Source: Chloroflexia bacterium
GTDB taxonomy: Bacteria; Chloroflexota; Chloroflexia; Thermomicrobiales; UBA6265
DNA: 6,288 nt
NCBI GenBank assembly: GCA_013698305.1
Contig: JACCVC010000176.1
Span: 1 to 6,288, forward strand
Direction of reading: 5' to 3'
Part shown: positions 1-4,875 of the stretch, piece by piece
Numbering within the stretch: the first letter of the stretch is position 1
Layout of the letters: the number at the start of each line of letters is the position of its first letter
Position numbers and translations under genes: made by a program
Notes under the pieces: generated by a model
Databases searched by the model: none
Told to the model about the DNA's origin: nothing
The model's input: only the letters and a program-made list of their open reading frames with translations

Positions 1-2
1 AC

Positions 3-147
3 GAAACGCAGCAGTGGTGACAAAGGCGGCGTTTTTCACGATCCTCGTTTTTTCCGGGTCGTATCGTCCGGCTCAGGACCGACGAAGGATTCGTCGTGAC
101 CGCCGCTCACCCCTGAAACACGTCGTCTTTCGCTGTTGCTGGTAGAG
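3..147. repeat. 145-bp direct repeat, left copy
   Basis: This segment recurs at 426-570 in the same orientation with an offset of 423 bp. Only three positions differ (29/452, 140/563 and 141/564), so the copies are about 98% identical. Similarity stops at 3/426 on the left, two bases from the window edge, and after 147/570 on the right. Inside is a perfect 7-bp hairpin, CGACGAA-gga-TTCGTCG, at 80-96. The minus-strand small membrane-protein gene runs into this copy, so its residues 60-83 are repeat-encoded. No transposase, clear terminal inverted repeat or target-site duplication is visible. It could be a genome-wide non-autonomous repeat or a local duplication. Confidence 0.95.
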
Positions 148-324
148 AAACGCGCCGGGCAGGGTGGTGCCGTAGGGATCGGACGGATCGGAAAGGAACG
201 GGAGCGATGATCGAAAGGTCAGCGCCATCAGCGCGACAATACCGATGATCGCGGCGGGCAGCAAGGGTAGCCCGCGGGACCTTCCAGATGATCGATGGTG
301 ACCCGGGACCGTTCCGGCCTGCAT
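73..324 (-). CDS. Small single-pass membrane protein, function unknown, C-terminus encoded by a repeat
   Basis: I do not recognise this 83-residue protein. A basic, Gly/Ser-rich N-terminus (residues 1-18, with R11, R15 and R17) precedes one hydrophobic segment at about residues 19-37 (LPLLPAAIIGIVALMALTF), which suggests a single-pass or signal-anchored protein. A short region rich in Pro, Asp and Ser follows (39-58). The ATG at 324 is supported by a strong Shine-Dalgarno sequence (GGAGG at 332-336 on the minus strand, 7-nt spacer). Residues 60-83 lie wholly in the 145-bp direct repeat. They are strongly basic (LYQQQRKTTC... then many Arg) and unlike the preceding part, so the original C-terminus may have been replaced and the gene truncated. 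A hairpin lies just upstream at 351-376. The N-terminal part is probably really translated; the repeat-derived tail may be accidental. Confidence 0.5.
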   Translation of the reverse strand: MQAGTVPGHHRSSGRSRGLPLLPAAIIGIVALMALTFRSSLPFLSDPSDPYGTTLPGAFLYQQQRKTTCFRGERRSRRILRRS

Positions 325-350
325 GGCTTCCCCTCCCTCGCTGACGACAA

Positions 351-376
351 ATCACCCTGGCGCATGGCCGGGTGAT
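351..376 (-). terminator. Strong hairpin between the B3/4 gene and the small membrane-protein gene
   Basis: ATCACCC (351-357) and GGGTGAT (370-376) pair perfectly. An inner GGC/GCC (359-361 with 367-369) extends the stem to 10 bp around a 5-nt loop, with one bulged base at 358. Read on the minus strand the hairpin is followed by TTTGTCG, a short U-rich run. It could therefore be a weak intrinsic terminator for the LysE-B3/4 transcript. It also ends 26 nt upstream of the small gene's ATG, so it could instead be a 5'-UTR structure or an operator for that gene. The stem is seen directly; its role is inferred. Confidence 0.45.
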
Positions 377-425
377 CACAACCGCCATCAATTGCACGTT
401 GCTTCTTCTCTATTACCTATTAAAG

Positions 426-570
426 GAAACGCAGCAGTGGTGACAAAGGCGTCGTTTTTCACGATCCTCGTTTTTTCCGGGTCGTATCGTCCGGCTCAGG
501 ACCGACGAAGGATTCGTCGTGACCGCCGCTCACCCCTGAAACACGTCGTCTTTCGCTGTTGCGCGTAGAG
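426..570. repeat. 145-bp direct repeat, right copy
   Basis: This is the second copy of the repeat at 3-147. It lies 22 nt beyond the stop codon of the minus-strand B3/4 gene and does not enter that gene. The internal hairpin (CGACGAA-gga-TTCGTCG) is kept at 503-519. The sequence just left of it (about 400-425) is AT-rich compared with the rest of the window, and the copy ends in GTAGAG as the left one does. No open reading frame in it looks like a real gene. Together the copies bracket 278 bp (148-425) that carry the start and upstream region of the small membrane-protein gene. Confidence 0.95.
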
Positions 571-592
571 CCGAATTGGTTCGCGCGGGCGG

Positions 593-1285
593 TCAGAACT
601 CGAATCGCGAGGAGGACAGGCTCAGCACCGAACTCGTCGGCGTGACGGACCAGACGCTGTTGAGCTCCTCGACGAGCGTGGCGACAAGGCACTCGATGTC
701 ATCGGTCGCCGAATCATGCATCGCTTCCGCGACGATCAGGATGTCCGTCGTCGTATCCCGCACCGCCGACCGGGCGCTCTGCCGGTTGGTCCATCGCCGG
801 GCGTGCGCCTGATCCGCCTCGTCCGCGAAGATCACCTCACCCGCATCGGGATGCTCGGTTTCACCGGAGAACGCGAGATACCGCTCGCTGCCTGATGCAT
901 GGCGAACCTCGACGTATCCCGTGATCTGAGAGATGTCGAACACGGCCATCGGAATCGCGTAGGCGAGCGAGATCGCGTTACAGAGATCGATCAGTGGGTG
1001 AATTCGCGGAAGCGACCCTTCCTTCCGGTAGCGGCGCAGCAGCGACTCCGACGCGCAGCGATACTGGGTAGGCTTGAGTCCCATCCGCGAGAAGGCGCGG
1101 CGCCACGCCTGGATCTCCGGGAACTCACCCTCCGGGCCAGCCGTCAGCCTCTCCTCCGCGATGCTGTTGAACGTCGCAATGCGAGTGTCCACGGAGACAT
1201 CATTGGTGATGCTGTCGGTGGCGACCACGCCAGCGACAAGCTCCGGAAAGTCTCGCCATATCTCATCCAAGTGTTGGAAATACAT
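593..1285 (-). CDS. B3/4-domain protein (PheRS beta-subunit editing-domain relative)
   Basis: This 230-aa protein resembles stand-alone B3/4-domain proteins, related to the B3/4 region of the phenylalanyl-tRNA synthetase beta subunit, which hydrolyses mischarged Tyr-tRNA(Phe). An N-terminal extension of about 65 residues precedes the B3/4-like region at about 66-190. Recognisable parts are RMGLKPTQYRCASESLLRR (67-85), LPRIHPLIDLCNAISLAYAIPMAVFD (92-117; compare the Asn/Asp-rich helix and 'P.haFD' of PheT) and a later stretch with GEVIFAD and the RRWTNRQSARSAV segment. The tRNA-binding and catalytic domains of PheT are absent. The ATG at 1285 has AGG about 8 nt upstream and lies 30 nt after the LysE stop codon, so the two are probably co-transcribed. 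A trans-editing role, or another role with amino acids, is inferred. Family assignment is firm; substrate is unknown. Confidence 0.85.
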   Translation of the reverse strand: MYFQHLDEIWRDFPELVAGVVATDSITNDVSVDTRIATFNSIAEERLTAGPEGEFPEIQAWRRAFSRMGLKPTQYRCASESLLRRYRKEGSLPRIHPLIDLCNAISLAYAIPMAVFDISQITGYVEVRHASGSERYLAFSGETEHPDAGEVIFADEADQAHARRWTNRQSARSAVRDTTTDILIVAEAMHDSATDDIECLVATLVEELNSVWSVTPTSSVLSLSSSRFEF

Positions 1286-1315
1286 GCGACTGCCTCGCTG
1301 TCGAGAAGCGGGAAC

Positions 1316-1927
1316 CTACCGATCGGTCACCGCCAGCCGGGCGCTGAGCGCGACGAAGGAACCGGCGAACACCCGCCGCATCCAGGTCATCACCCGCGGA
1401 CGCGAGACCACGTGGTTCCGCACCGAGGCGGCAAAGACGCCGTACCCGCCGAACACGACGAACGTGAGCAGCATGAACACGGCACTCAGCTCCAGCATCC
1501 GCGGTAGGGCACGGGGCTCGTCGGCGCTCACGAACTGGGGCAGAAACGCGAAGAAGAATATCGTCAGCTTCGGGTTGAGGATATTGATCAGGATGCCAGA
1601 GAGAATGACATTCAATGAAGAGCGAGGAGCGGCCCCTTCCTCCACGGCGAGCGCGCCCCGCTCTCGCAAGGTCGCCCAGGCCATATACAGCAGGTAGGCC
1701 ACACCCAGATATTTCAGCGTCTGGAACGCCAGCGCGCTTGTGTGCAGCAGGGCCGCGAGACCGGTAATTGCCGCGAGCATATGCGGAATGATGCCCAGCG
1801 TGCATCCGACCGCGGCGACCACGCTGGCGCGAGCCCCGCGTGCCAGGCCAGCCGCCAGGGTGTAGATCACGCCGGTGCCGGGTGTCGCGACGATGATCAA
1901 CGTCGTGATCAGAAACTCGATGCTCAC
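1316..1927 (-). CDS. LysE/RhtB-family amino-acid exporter
   Basis: This is a 203-aa inner-membrane protein of the LysE/RhtB translocator family, which exports amino acids or related metabolites; its length is normal for the family. Hydrophobic segments alternate through the whole chain. Family landmarks are TPGTG in the first helix (residues 15-19, usually TPGP), the LKYLGVAYLLYMAW segment (71-84), LINILNPK (113-120) and LPQF (129-132). The frame stays open far upstream, but translation should begin at the GTG at 1927, which encodes the start of (M)SIEFLITTLI and has a perfect AGGAGG 6 nt upstream. The B3/4 gene follows 30 nt downstream. The substrate cannot be told from sequence. One REP-like hairpin lies in the upstream gap. 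Confidence 0.92.
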   Translation of the reverse strand: MSIEFLITTLIIVATPGTGVIYTLAAGLARGARASVVAAVGCTLGIIPHMLAAITGLAALLHTSALAFQTLKYLGVAYLLYMAWATLRERGALAVEEGAAPRSSLNVILSGILINILNPKLTIFFFAFLPQFVSADEPRALPRMLELSAVFMLLTFVVFGGYGVFAASVRNHVVSRPRVMTWMRRVFAGSFVALSARLAVTDR

Positions 1928-1933
1928 GATAGC

Positions 1934-1939
1934 CCTCCT
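1934..1939 (-). promoter_or_regulatory. Ribosome-binding site deciding the GTG start of the LysE-family gene
   Basis: The minus strand reads AGGAGG, six bases before GTG at 1927. No ATG in this frame is nearby with a comparable signal, and the family's first helix begins immediately after the GTG. This fixes the start and excludes the much longer upstream-open frame. Confidence 0.85.
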
Positions 1940-1962
1940 GGCTCGACGACACATTCCAGATG

Positions 1963-2016
1963 ACTCGTAGCGGCAGACCCCGTGTCTGCCCATTTGCGAA
2001 ACCGGATTTTCGTTGT
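1963..2016 (+). repeat. REP-like palindromic element, copy 1
   Basis: The element opens ACTCGTAG, with GTAG at 1967-1970, then has a perfect 7-bp stem, GGCAGAC (1972-1978) with GTCTGCC (1984-1990), around a CCCGT loop, then CAT and, further on, GGAT and CGTTGT (2011-2016). The same layout recurs at 3240-3288 in the same orientation with a different but still paired stem. A GTAG tetranucleotide at the foot of a hairpin is the known hallmark of REP sequences moved by RAYT (TnpA_REP) proteins. No RAYT gene is in this window. It sits between the WYL regulator gene and the LysE-family gene, in the leader region of the latter. Confidence 0.75.
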
Positions 2017-2072
2017 AAGGGAACACTAACGGCATGACGAGGATGTGTCGATATGCTTCGCTCACGGCCCCC

Positions 2073-3041
2073 TCAGCTTCGCGCGGCGATGGCCAGGGTC
2101 CGCTCGCCGATGCGCCGGAACGCGTCCCGCAACTCCGCCGGCTCCAGCACCTCGATGTCGAATGGCACATCGAGCAGTCTCCAGGCAAACCACTCCATCT
2201 CGTCCGAGGTCGCCAACAGCATCGTCCGATCGTCGCCGTCGGGTTCCAGCACCGCCAGCACCCGCGGAATGTGGCAGCGTACCTCGCCGATCGGCGCGTC
2301 GACCCGGACCCTGACCCGCGACCTCCGTGACATCGCGAGCGACGATTCCACGGCCGCCAGGGCGTCGATCCCCTCCGGACGCTCGAAGGTTGCCGCCAGA
2401 AGATCGACCCGTCGGATCCGGTCCACCCGAAACGTCCTCCGTGCCTCCCGCAGATGGCACCAGCCGTGCAGATACCACCGTCCGAACAGCGCCACAACGC
2501 CGTAAGGCTCTACTTCCCGGGCGCTCTCGTCGCCGTCCGGCCGACCGTATCGCATCCAGACTCTGTGGTTGGTGAGCGATGCCTGTGTCAGGACGGTCAG
2601 CACATCTGGATCGGGAAACACCGCGCCGGCATCCCACAGGCCGGACGGCACGATCACCCCCTCGCGGACATCGTTGAGCTTGCGGGCAAGGTCGGGCGAC
2701 AGCACCCGCTCGATCTTCGAGATCGCCCGCTCGGCGGGATGATCGTCGCTGGTGATGCCGTGCGGTCGAGCCGCGATGATCGCCAGCACCAGCCCGATCG
2801 CCTCGTCCGCGCTGAACATCAGGGGTGGCAGCCGGAAACCCGAAAACAGGCGGTACCCGCCGTAGCGTCCCGGCGTGGGCTCGATCGGGATGCCCATCTC
2901 CTGCAGCGCGCCGACATAGCGACGAACCGTGCGCCCGCTGACGCCGAGCCGTTCGGCGATCTGCGGACCGGTGATGCCGGGCCGATCCTGCAACAACTCG
3001 AGCATCGAGAGAATCCGGCTGGCTGGGCGGCTTGCTTCCAT
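2073..3041 (-). CDS. WYL-domain transcriptional regulator (YafY/DeoR-like HTH)
   Basis: This 322-aa protein has the usual length and order of HTH-WYL-WCX regulators. Residues 9-65 form an HTH_11-type winged helix (SRILSMLELLQ, then GPQIAERLGVSGRTVRRYVGAL, then the GRYGGYRL wing). A linker with the FSADEA segment follows at 76-81. The WYL domain spans about 145-215, with the signature W189-Y190-L191 in GRWYLHGWCH and the FRVDRIR strand after it. The C-terminal WCX-like part covers about 235-322. WYL domains sense ligands such as nucleotides or nucleic acids. The ATG at 3041 follows GAGGGTG and starts right at the HTH; the frame is open further upstream, but that part looks non-coding. The gene is divergent from the cysteine hydrolase, its likely target, and it may also regulate itself. 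REP-like elements flank it on both sides. Confidence 0.93.
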   Translation of the reverse strand: MEASRPASRILSMLELLQDRPGITGPQIAERLGVSGRTVRRYVGALQEMGIPIEPTPGRYGGYRLFSGFRLPPLMFSADEAIGLVLAIIAARPHGITSDDHPAERAISKIERVLSPDLARKLNDVREGVIVPSGLWDAGAVFPDPDVLTVLTQASLTNHRVWMRYGRPDGDESAREVEPYGVVALFGRWYLHGWCHLREARRTFRVDRIRRVDLLAATFERPEGIDALAAVESSLAMSRRSRVRVRVDAPIGEVRCHIPRVLAVLEPDGDDRTMLLATSDEMEWFAWRLLDVPFDIEVLEPAELRDAFRRIGERTLAIAARS

Positions 3042-3239
3042 GGGAACACCCTCGTTGACTTCATCCGTCTGACACACAATCGACACGGCGCCGTCACAAA
3101 TCTGTGGCCGTTGTGGTCTTTGCTCGTACGGGGCCACGCGCGATTCATGCACCGTATTCGCGAACGTACGTTTACCCGAACAAATGATCGACATTGCTCC
3201 GCATCGAGGACCGAAACTGTCCTGTTTGTCCGATAGCAT
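3042..3239. promoter_or_regulatory. Divergent control region with several perfect palindromes
   Basis: This gap between the WYL regulator and the cysteine hydrolase holds perfect palindromes: ACGGCGCCGT at 3085-3094, TTCGCGAA at 3157-3164 and AACGTACGTT at 3163-3172, the last two sharing two bases. GTGGCC (3104-3109) and GGCCAC (3132-3137) form a more widely spaced inverted repeat. Such symmetry is expected of operators for dimeric regulators, and the WYL protein is the obvious candidate. I found no convincing -35/-10 pair in either direction; TAGCAT at 3234-3239 is a possible plus-strand -10. Confidence 0.5.
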
Positions 3240-3288
3240 ACTCGTAGCGCCGACCCCGTGTCGGCCATCACGTAAGGATCGACGTTGT
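3240..3288 (+). repeat. REP-like palindromic element, copy 2
   Basis: ACTCGTAG again opens the element (GTAG at 3244-3247). It is followed by a perfect 6-bp stem, GCCGAC (3249-3254) with GTCGGC (3260-3265), around the same CCCGT loop, then CAT, GGAT and CGTTGT (3283-3288). Compared with copy 1 the stem sequence has changed on both arms so that pairing survives. It lies 40 nt before the cysteine-hydrolase start and would fall in its 5' leader if the promoter is upstream. It overlaps a possible GTG start at 3287, which argues for the later ATG. Confidence 0.75.
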
Positions 3289-3328
3289 GCCGGTCCACAG
3301 TGACCTTGGATCGTTCAGGAGAGCCACA

Positions 3329-3919
3329 ATGGTAGGGATTCGAATGATTGGCAAGTCCGCATTGATCGTGATCGACGTGCAGAACGCGGTGGTGGCCGAC
3401 GCCTGGGATCGTGACGGTGTCGTGGAGCGAATCGGCGTGTTGGCCGAACGCGCCCGTGCCGAAGGCGTCCCGGTGATCTATGTCCAGCACGAGGAGCCGG
3501 GCTATCCACCCATGGCGGCGGGCGCCGATGGCTGGCGGATCGATGCCCGGATCGCTCCACATGCCGGTGAGACCGTCGTCGCCAAGCAGTTCCAGGACTC
3601 GTTCGCCAACACCACCCTGGCGGACACGCTCGACGCGATGGATGTCACCCATCTGGTGATCGTCGGCGCGCAGAGCGACGCCTGCATCCGAGCGACCTTG
3701 TTCCGGGCAATGTCGGAGGGATGGCAGGTGACGCTGGTCGGCGATTGCCACACCACGGAGGACGCGGTGTGGGAGGGCGGCGAGCTGCCCGCCGAGCAGA
3801 TCGTCCAGCACCTCAATGCGTCGGTGGTGTTTCTGGAGTATCCCGGTCGGGTGGTCGAGGTCGTGTCGCACGAAGACGTGTCGTTCTCGGTTGTGTTCGA
3901 GGAAAGGTTGGCGTCGTGA
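3329..3919 (+). CDS. Isochorismatase-like cysteine hydrolase
   Basis: This 196-aa cytoplasmic enzyme belongs to the isochorismatase/nicotinamidase superfamily, which uses an Asp-Lys-Cys triad to hydrolyse amides or vinyl ethers. All three residues are present: D16 in ALIVIDVQNAV, K86 in VVAKQFQDSF and C119 in VGAQSDACIRATL. The strand SALIVIDVQ at the start and the IVVGAQSDACI segment are typical, and the length is normal. The chosen ATG (3329) has AGGAG 7-8 nt upstream; a GTG at 3287 in the same frame lacks such a signal and lies in a REP-like repeat. The stop overlaps the start of the following small gene. The substrate is not clear: family members act on nicotinamide, isochorismate, N-carbamoyl compounds or ureidoacrylate. 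Control by the divergent WYL regulator is inferred. Confidence 0.92.
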   Translation: MVGIRMIGKSALIVIDVQNAVVADAWDRDGVVERIGVLAERARAEGVPVIYVQHEEPGYPPMAAGADGWRIDARIAPHAGETVVAKQFQDSFANTTLADTLDAMDVTHLVIVGAQSDACIRATLFRAMSEGWQVTLVGDCHTTEDAVWEGGELPAEQIVQHLNASVVFLEYPGRVVEVVSHEDVSFSVVFEERLAS

Positions 3920-4146
3920 TGGAACCATACGTGATGTTGGAGATCGTGGAGCAGCGGCAGGCATACCTGCGATCGATCGCTGCGCACCGGCCGTCGGGGC
4001 CGATGATGGGGGCGTTTCGCCAGACACTGGGGCGCGGACTGGTCAGGTTCGGTCGCTGGGTCGAGGGACGCTGCCCGGAGATGGCGGTGGAAACCCGGAC
4101 GCCAGAGTCATGGTCATCGGTCCGGGTCGCCGACGGCGCTCACTGA
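3919..4146 (+). CDS. Small protein of unknown function, translationally coupled to the cysteine hydrolase
   Basis: I do not recognise this 75-aa protein. Its ATG overlaps the TGA of the hydrolase (TGATG at 3917-3921), and GAGGAAAGG lies about 10 nt upstream inside the hydrolase gene, so translational coupling is likely. The N-terminus (MEPYVMLEIVEQRQAYLRSIAAHRPS) looks helical and amphipathic. A middle part, GAFRQTLGRGLVRFGRWVEG (residues 31-50), is basic with spaced aromatic and hydrophobic residues and could be an amphipathic or membrane-surface helix. There is one cysteine (in GRCPE), and the tail is polar. The frame is open upstream of the ATG inside the hydrolase, but that part is a shadow. 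The tight overlap supports a real gene; its function is unknown. Confidence 0.65.
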   Translation: MEPYVMLEIVEQRQAYLRSIAAHRPSGPMMGAFRQTLGRGLVRFGRWVEGRCPEMAVETRTPESWSSVRVADGAH

Positions 4147-4188
4147 GCAAGGAAGGGTTTTTGCATCTCCCGCCCGACAATCGCCTTT

Positions 4189-4220
4189 GGAGCCCCGACC
4201 CCGACAGTGGCCGGGGCTTC
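4189..4220. terminator. Hairpin between convergent genes, possible bidirectional terminator
   Basis: GGAGCCCCG (4189-4197) pairs with CGGGGCTTC (4212-4220), nine base pairs including one G-T, around a 14-nt GC-rich loop. It lies 42 nt after the small plus-strand gene and 23 nt beyond the nitroreductase stop on the other strand, where a shared terminator is expected. Neither side has a good U-tract, so it would be a weak or factor-assisted terminator. Confidence 0.5.
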
Positions 4221-4243
4221 CTGTGGTCCCACGATTTGGAAAC

Positions 4244-4786
4244 TCAGCCGCCGTATCTTTCGCGGGAGACGATCTCGCTCAGCGGCTTGCGGCCACCGGA
4301 GACGCCACGCGGCCGGGGATCGGTCGCGTCGGGATAGCCGACGCCGAGCGCCGAGCGGATCACCATTCCGTCTGGCACACCCAGCAGCTCCTTGACCCGC
4401 CGCTCTCCGCCGTCGTCGGGCGCGAACCACCCGGTTCCGGCGCCGAGGCCGTGGGCGTCTGCGGCGAGCATCAGCCGCTCGCTGACCCGGCCCTCGTCGT
4501 ACGGCTCGCTGCGCGGGTTGCTCCCGGCCATGACCAGCACGATCACCACCGGTGCGCTTTCGAGAAAACCGGCGAAGGGTCCAGCCTCCGCGATCTGCTT
4601 CCGCAACTCGGAGTTGGTGACAACGATGAAGTGCCAGGGTTGGGTGTTCTTCGAGCTGCCGCTCCAGCGGGCAACCTCAAGCAACTCGTTCAGCACGTCG
4701 TCCGGCACCGCCCGGTCAGAGAAACGGCGGGTCTGGCGCAGGTTGCGTAGCTGGCTGGTGAAGGCGGTCGGGTCAGATGCGGTCAT
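4244..4786 (-). CDS. Nitroreductase-family FMN-dependent oxidoreductase
   Basis: This 180-aa protein matches the short nitroreductase family, in which dimeric flavoproteins use FMN and NAD(P)H to reduce nitro groups, quinones or other acceptors. FMN-contact features are RQTRRFSDR (residues 17-25), then ARWSGSSKNTQPWHFIVV (39-56, with S45, N47, Q49, P50 and W51), GLGAGTGWF in the middle, and the C-terminal ALGVGYP...GRKPLSEIV. The start is the ATG at 4786, which has AGGA 7 nt upstream (4794-4797). A TTG 15 codons earlier is in frame but falls in an inverted repeat and has no good signal. The gene follows the riboswitch-led binding protein after 89 nt with no strong terminator between, so it may be read from that promoter. 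It may also have its own. The physiological substrate is unknown. Confidence 0.9.
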   Translation of the reverse strand: MTASDPTAFTSQLRNLRQTRRFSDRAVPDDVLNELLEVARWSGSSKNTQPWHFIVVTNSELRKQIAEAGPFAGFLESAPVVIVLVMAGSNPRSEPYDEGRVSERLMLAADAHGLGAGTGWFAPDDGGERRVKELLGVPDGMVIRSALGVGYPDATDPRPRGVSGGRKPLSEIVSRERYGG

Positions 4787-4803
4787 GGGGATGTCCTGTT
4801 CTC

Positions 4804-4828
4804 GATCATGCGAATGACGAACATGATC
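4804..4828 (-). promoter_or_regulatory. Inverted repeat upstream of the nitroreductase gene, candidate operator
   Basis: GATCATG (4804-4810) and CATGATC (4822-4828) are perfect inverted arms separated by 11 bp, so their centres are 18 bp apart, a spacing that suits a dimeric HTH regulator. The repeat ends just upstream of the nitroreductase ribosome-binding site. On the minus strand TTGGAT (4831-4826) and CATGAT (4810-4805), 15 bp apart, resemble a weak -35/-10 pair that the repeat would overlap. This suggests local control by a regulator encoded elsewhere. The arms are seen directly; promoter and operator functions are inferred. Confidence 0.45.
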
Positions 4829-4875
4829 CAATCATCGCACCCCGTATGCCGACATCGTCCGGCACCCAAAGCGGA

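Noticed and set aside
3..570. Terminal inverted repeats that would make the 145-bp repeat a MITE
   Set aside because: The left end (CGCAGCAG) and the reverse of the right end (CGCAACAG) match at only 7 of 8 bases, with inconsistent spacing and no target-site duplication; too weak to claim.
459..692. 77-aa minus-strand frame through the right repeat copy
   Set aside because: It overlaps the end of the B3/4 gene in another frame, and the same frame is not kept as an intact gene at the left copy.
899..1697. Two overlapping plus-strand open frames of about 200 aa
   Set aside because: Both are antisense to the B3/4 and LysE genes, with composition typical of shadow frames.
1928..2497. Long upstream extension of the LysE frame (open from 2497, would give 393 aa)
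   Set aside because: The extension is Arg/Gly/Ser-rich, runs through the REP-like element and antisense-frame of the WYL gene, and family homology begins only at the GTG at 1927 with a perfect AGGAGG before it.
2454..3236. 260-aa plus-strand open frame opposite the WYL gene
   Set aside because: Long antisense frames are common in GC-rich genes; there is no domain and no good ribosome-binding site.
2819..4027. 402-aa minus-strand open frame across the regulator/hydrolase region
   Set aside because: It is antisense to the cysteine hydrolase and out of frame with the WYL gene, both of which have clear motifs; the product has no recognisable domain.
4787..4831. TTG start giving the nitroreductase 15 more residues
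   Set aside because: It lacks a Shine-Dalgarno sequence and would place the inverted repeat inside coding sequence; the ATG at 4786 has AGGA at proper spacing.
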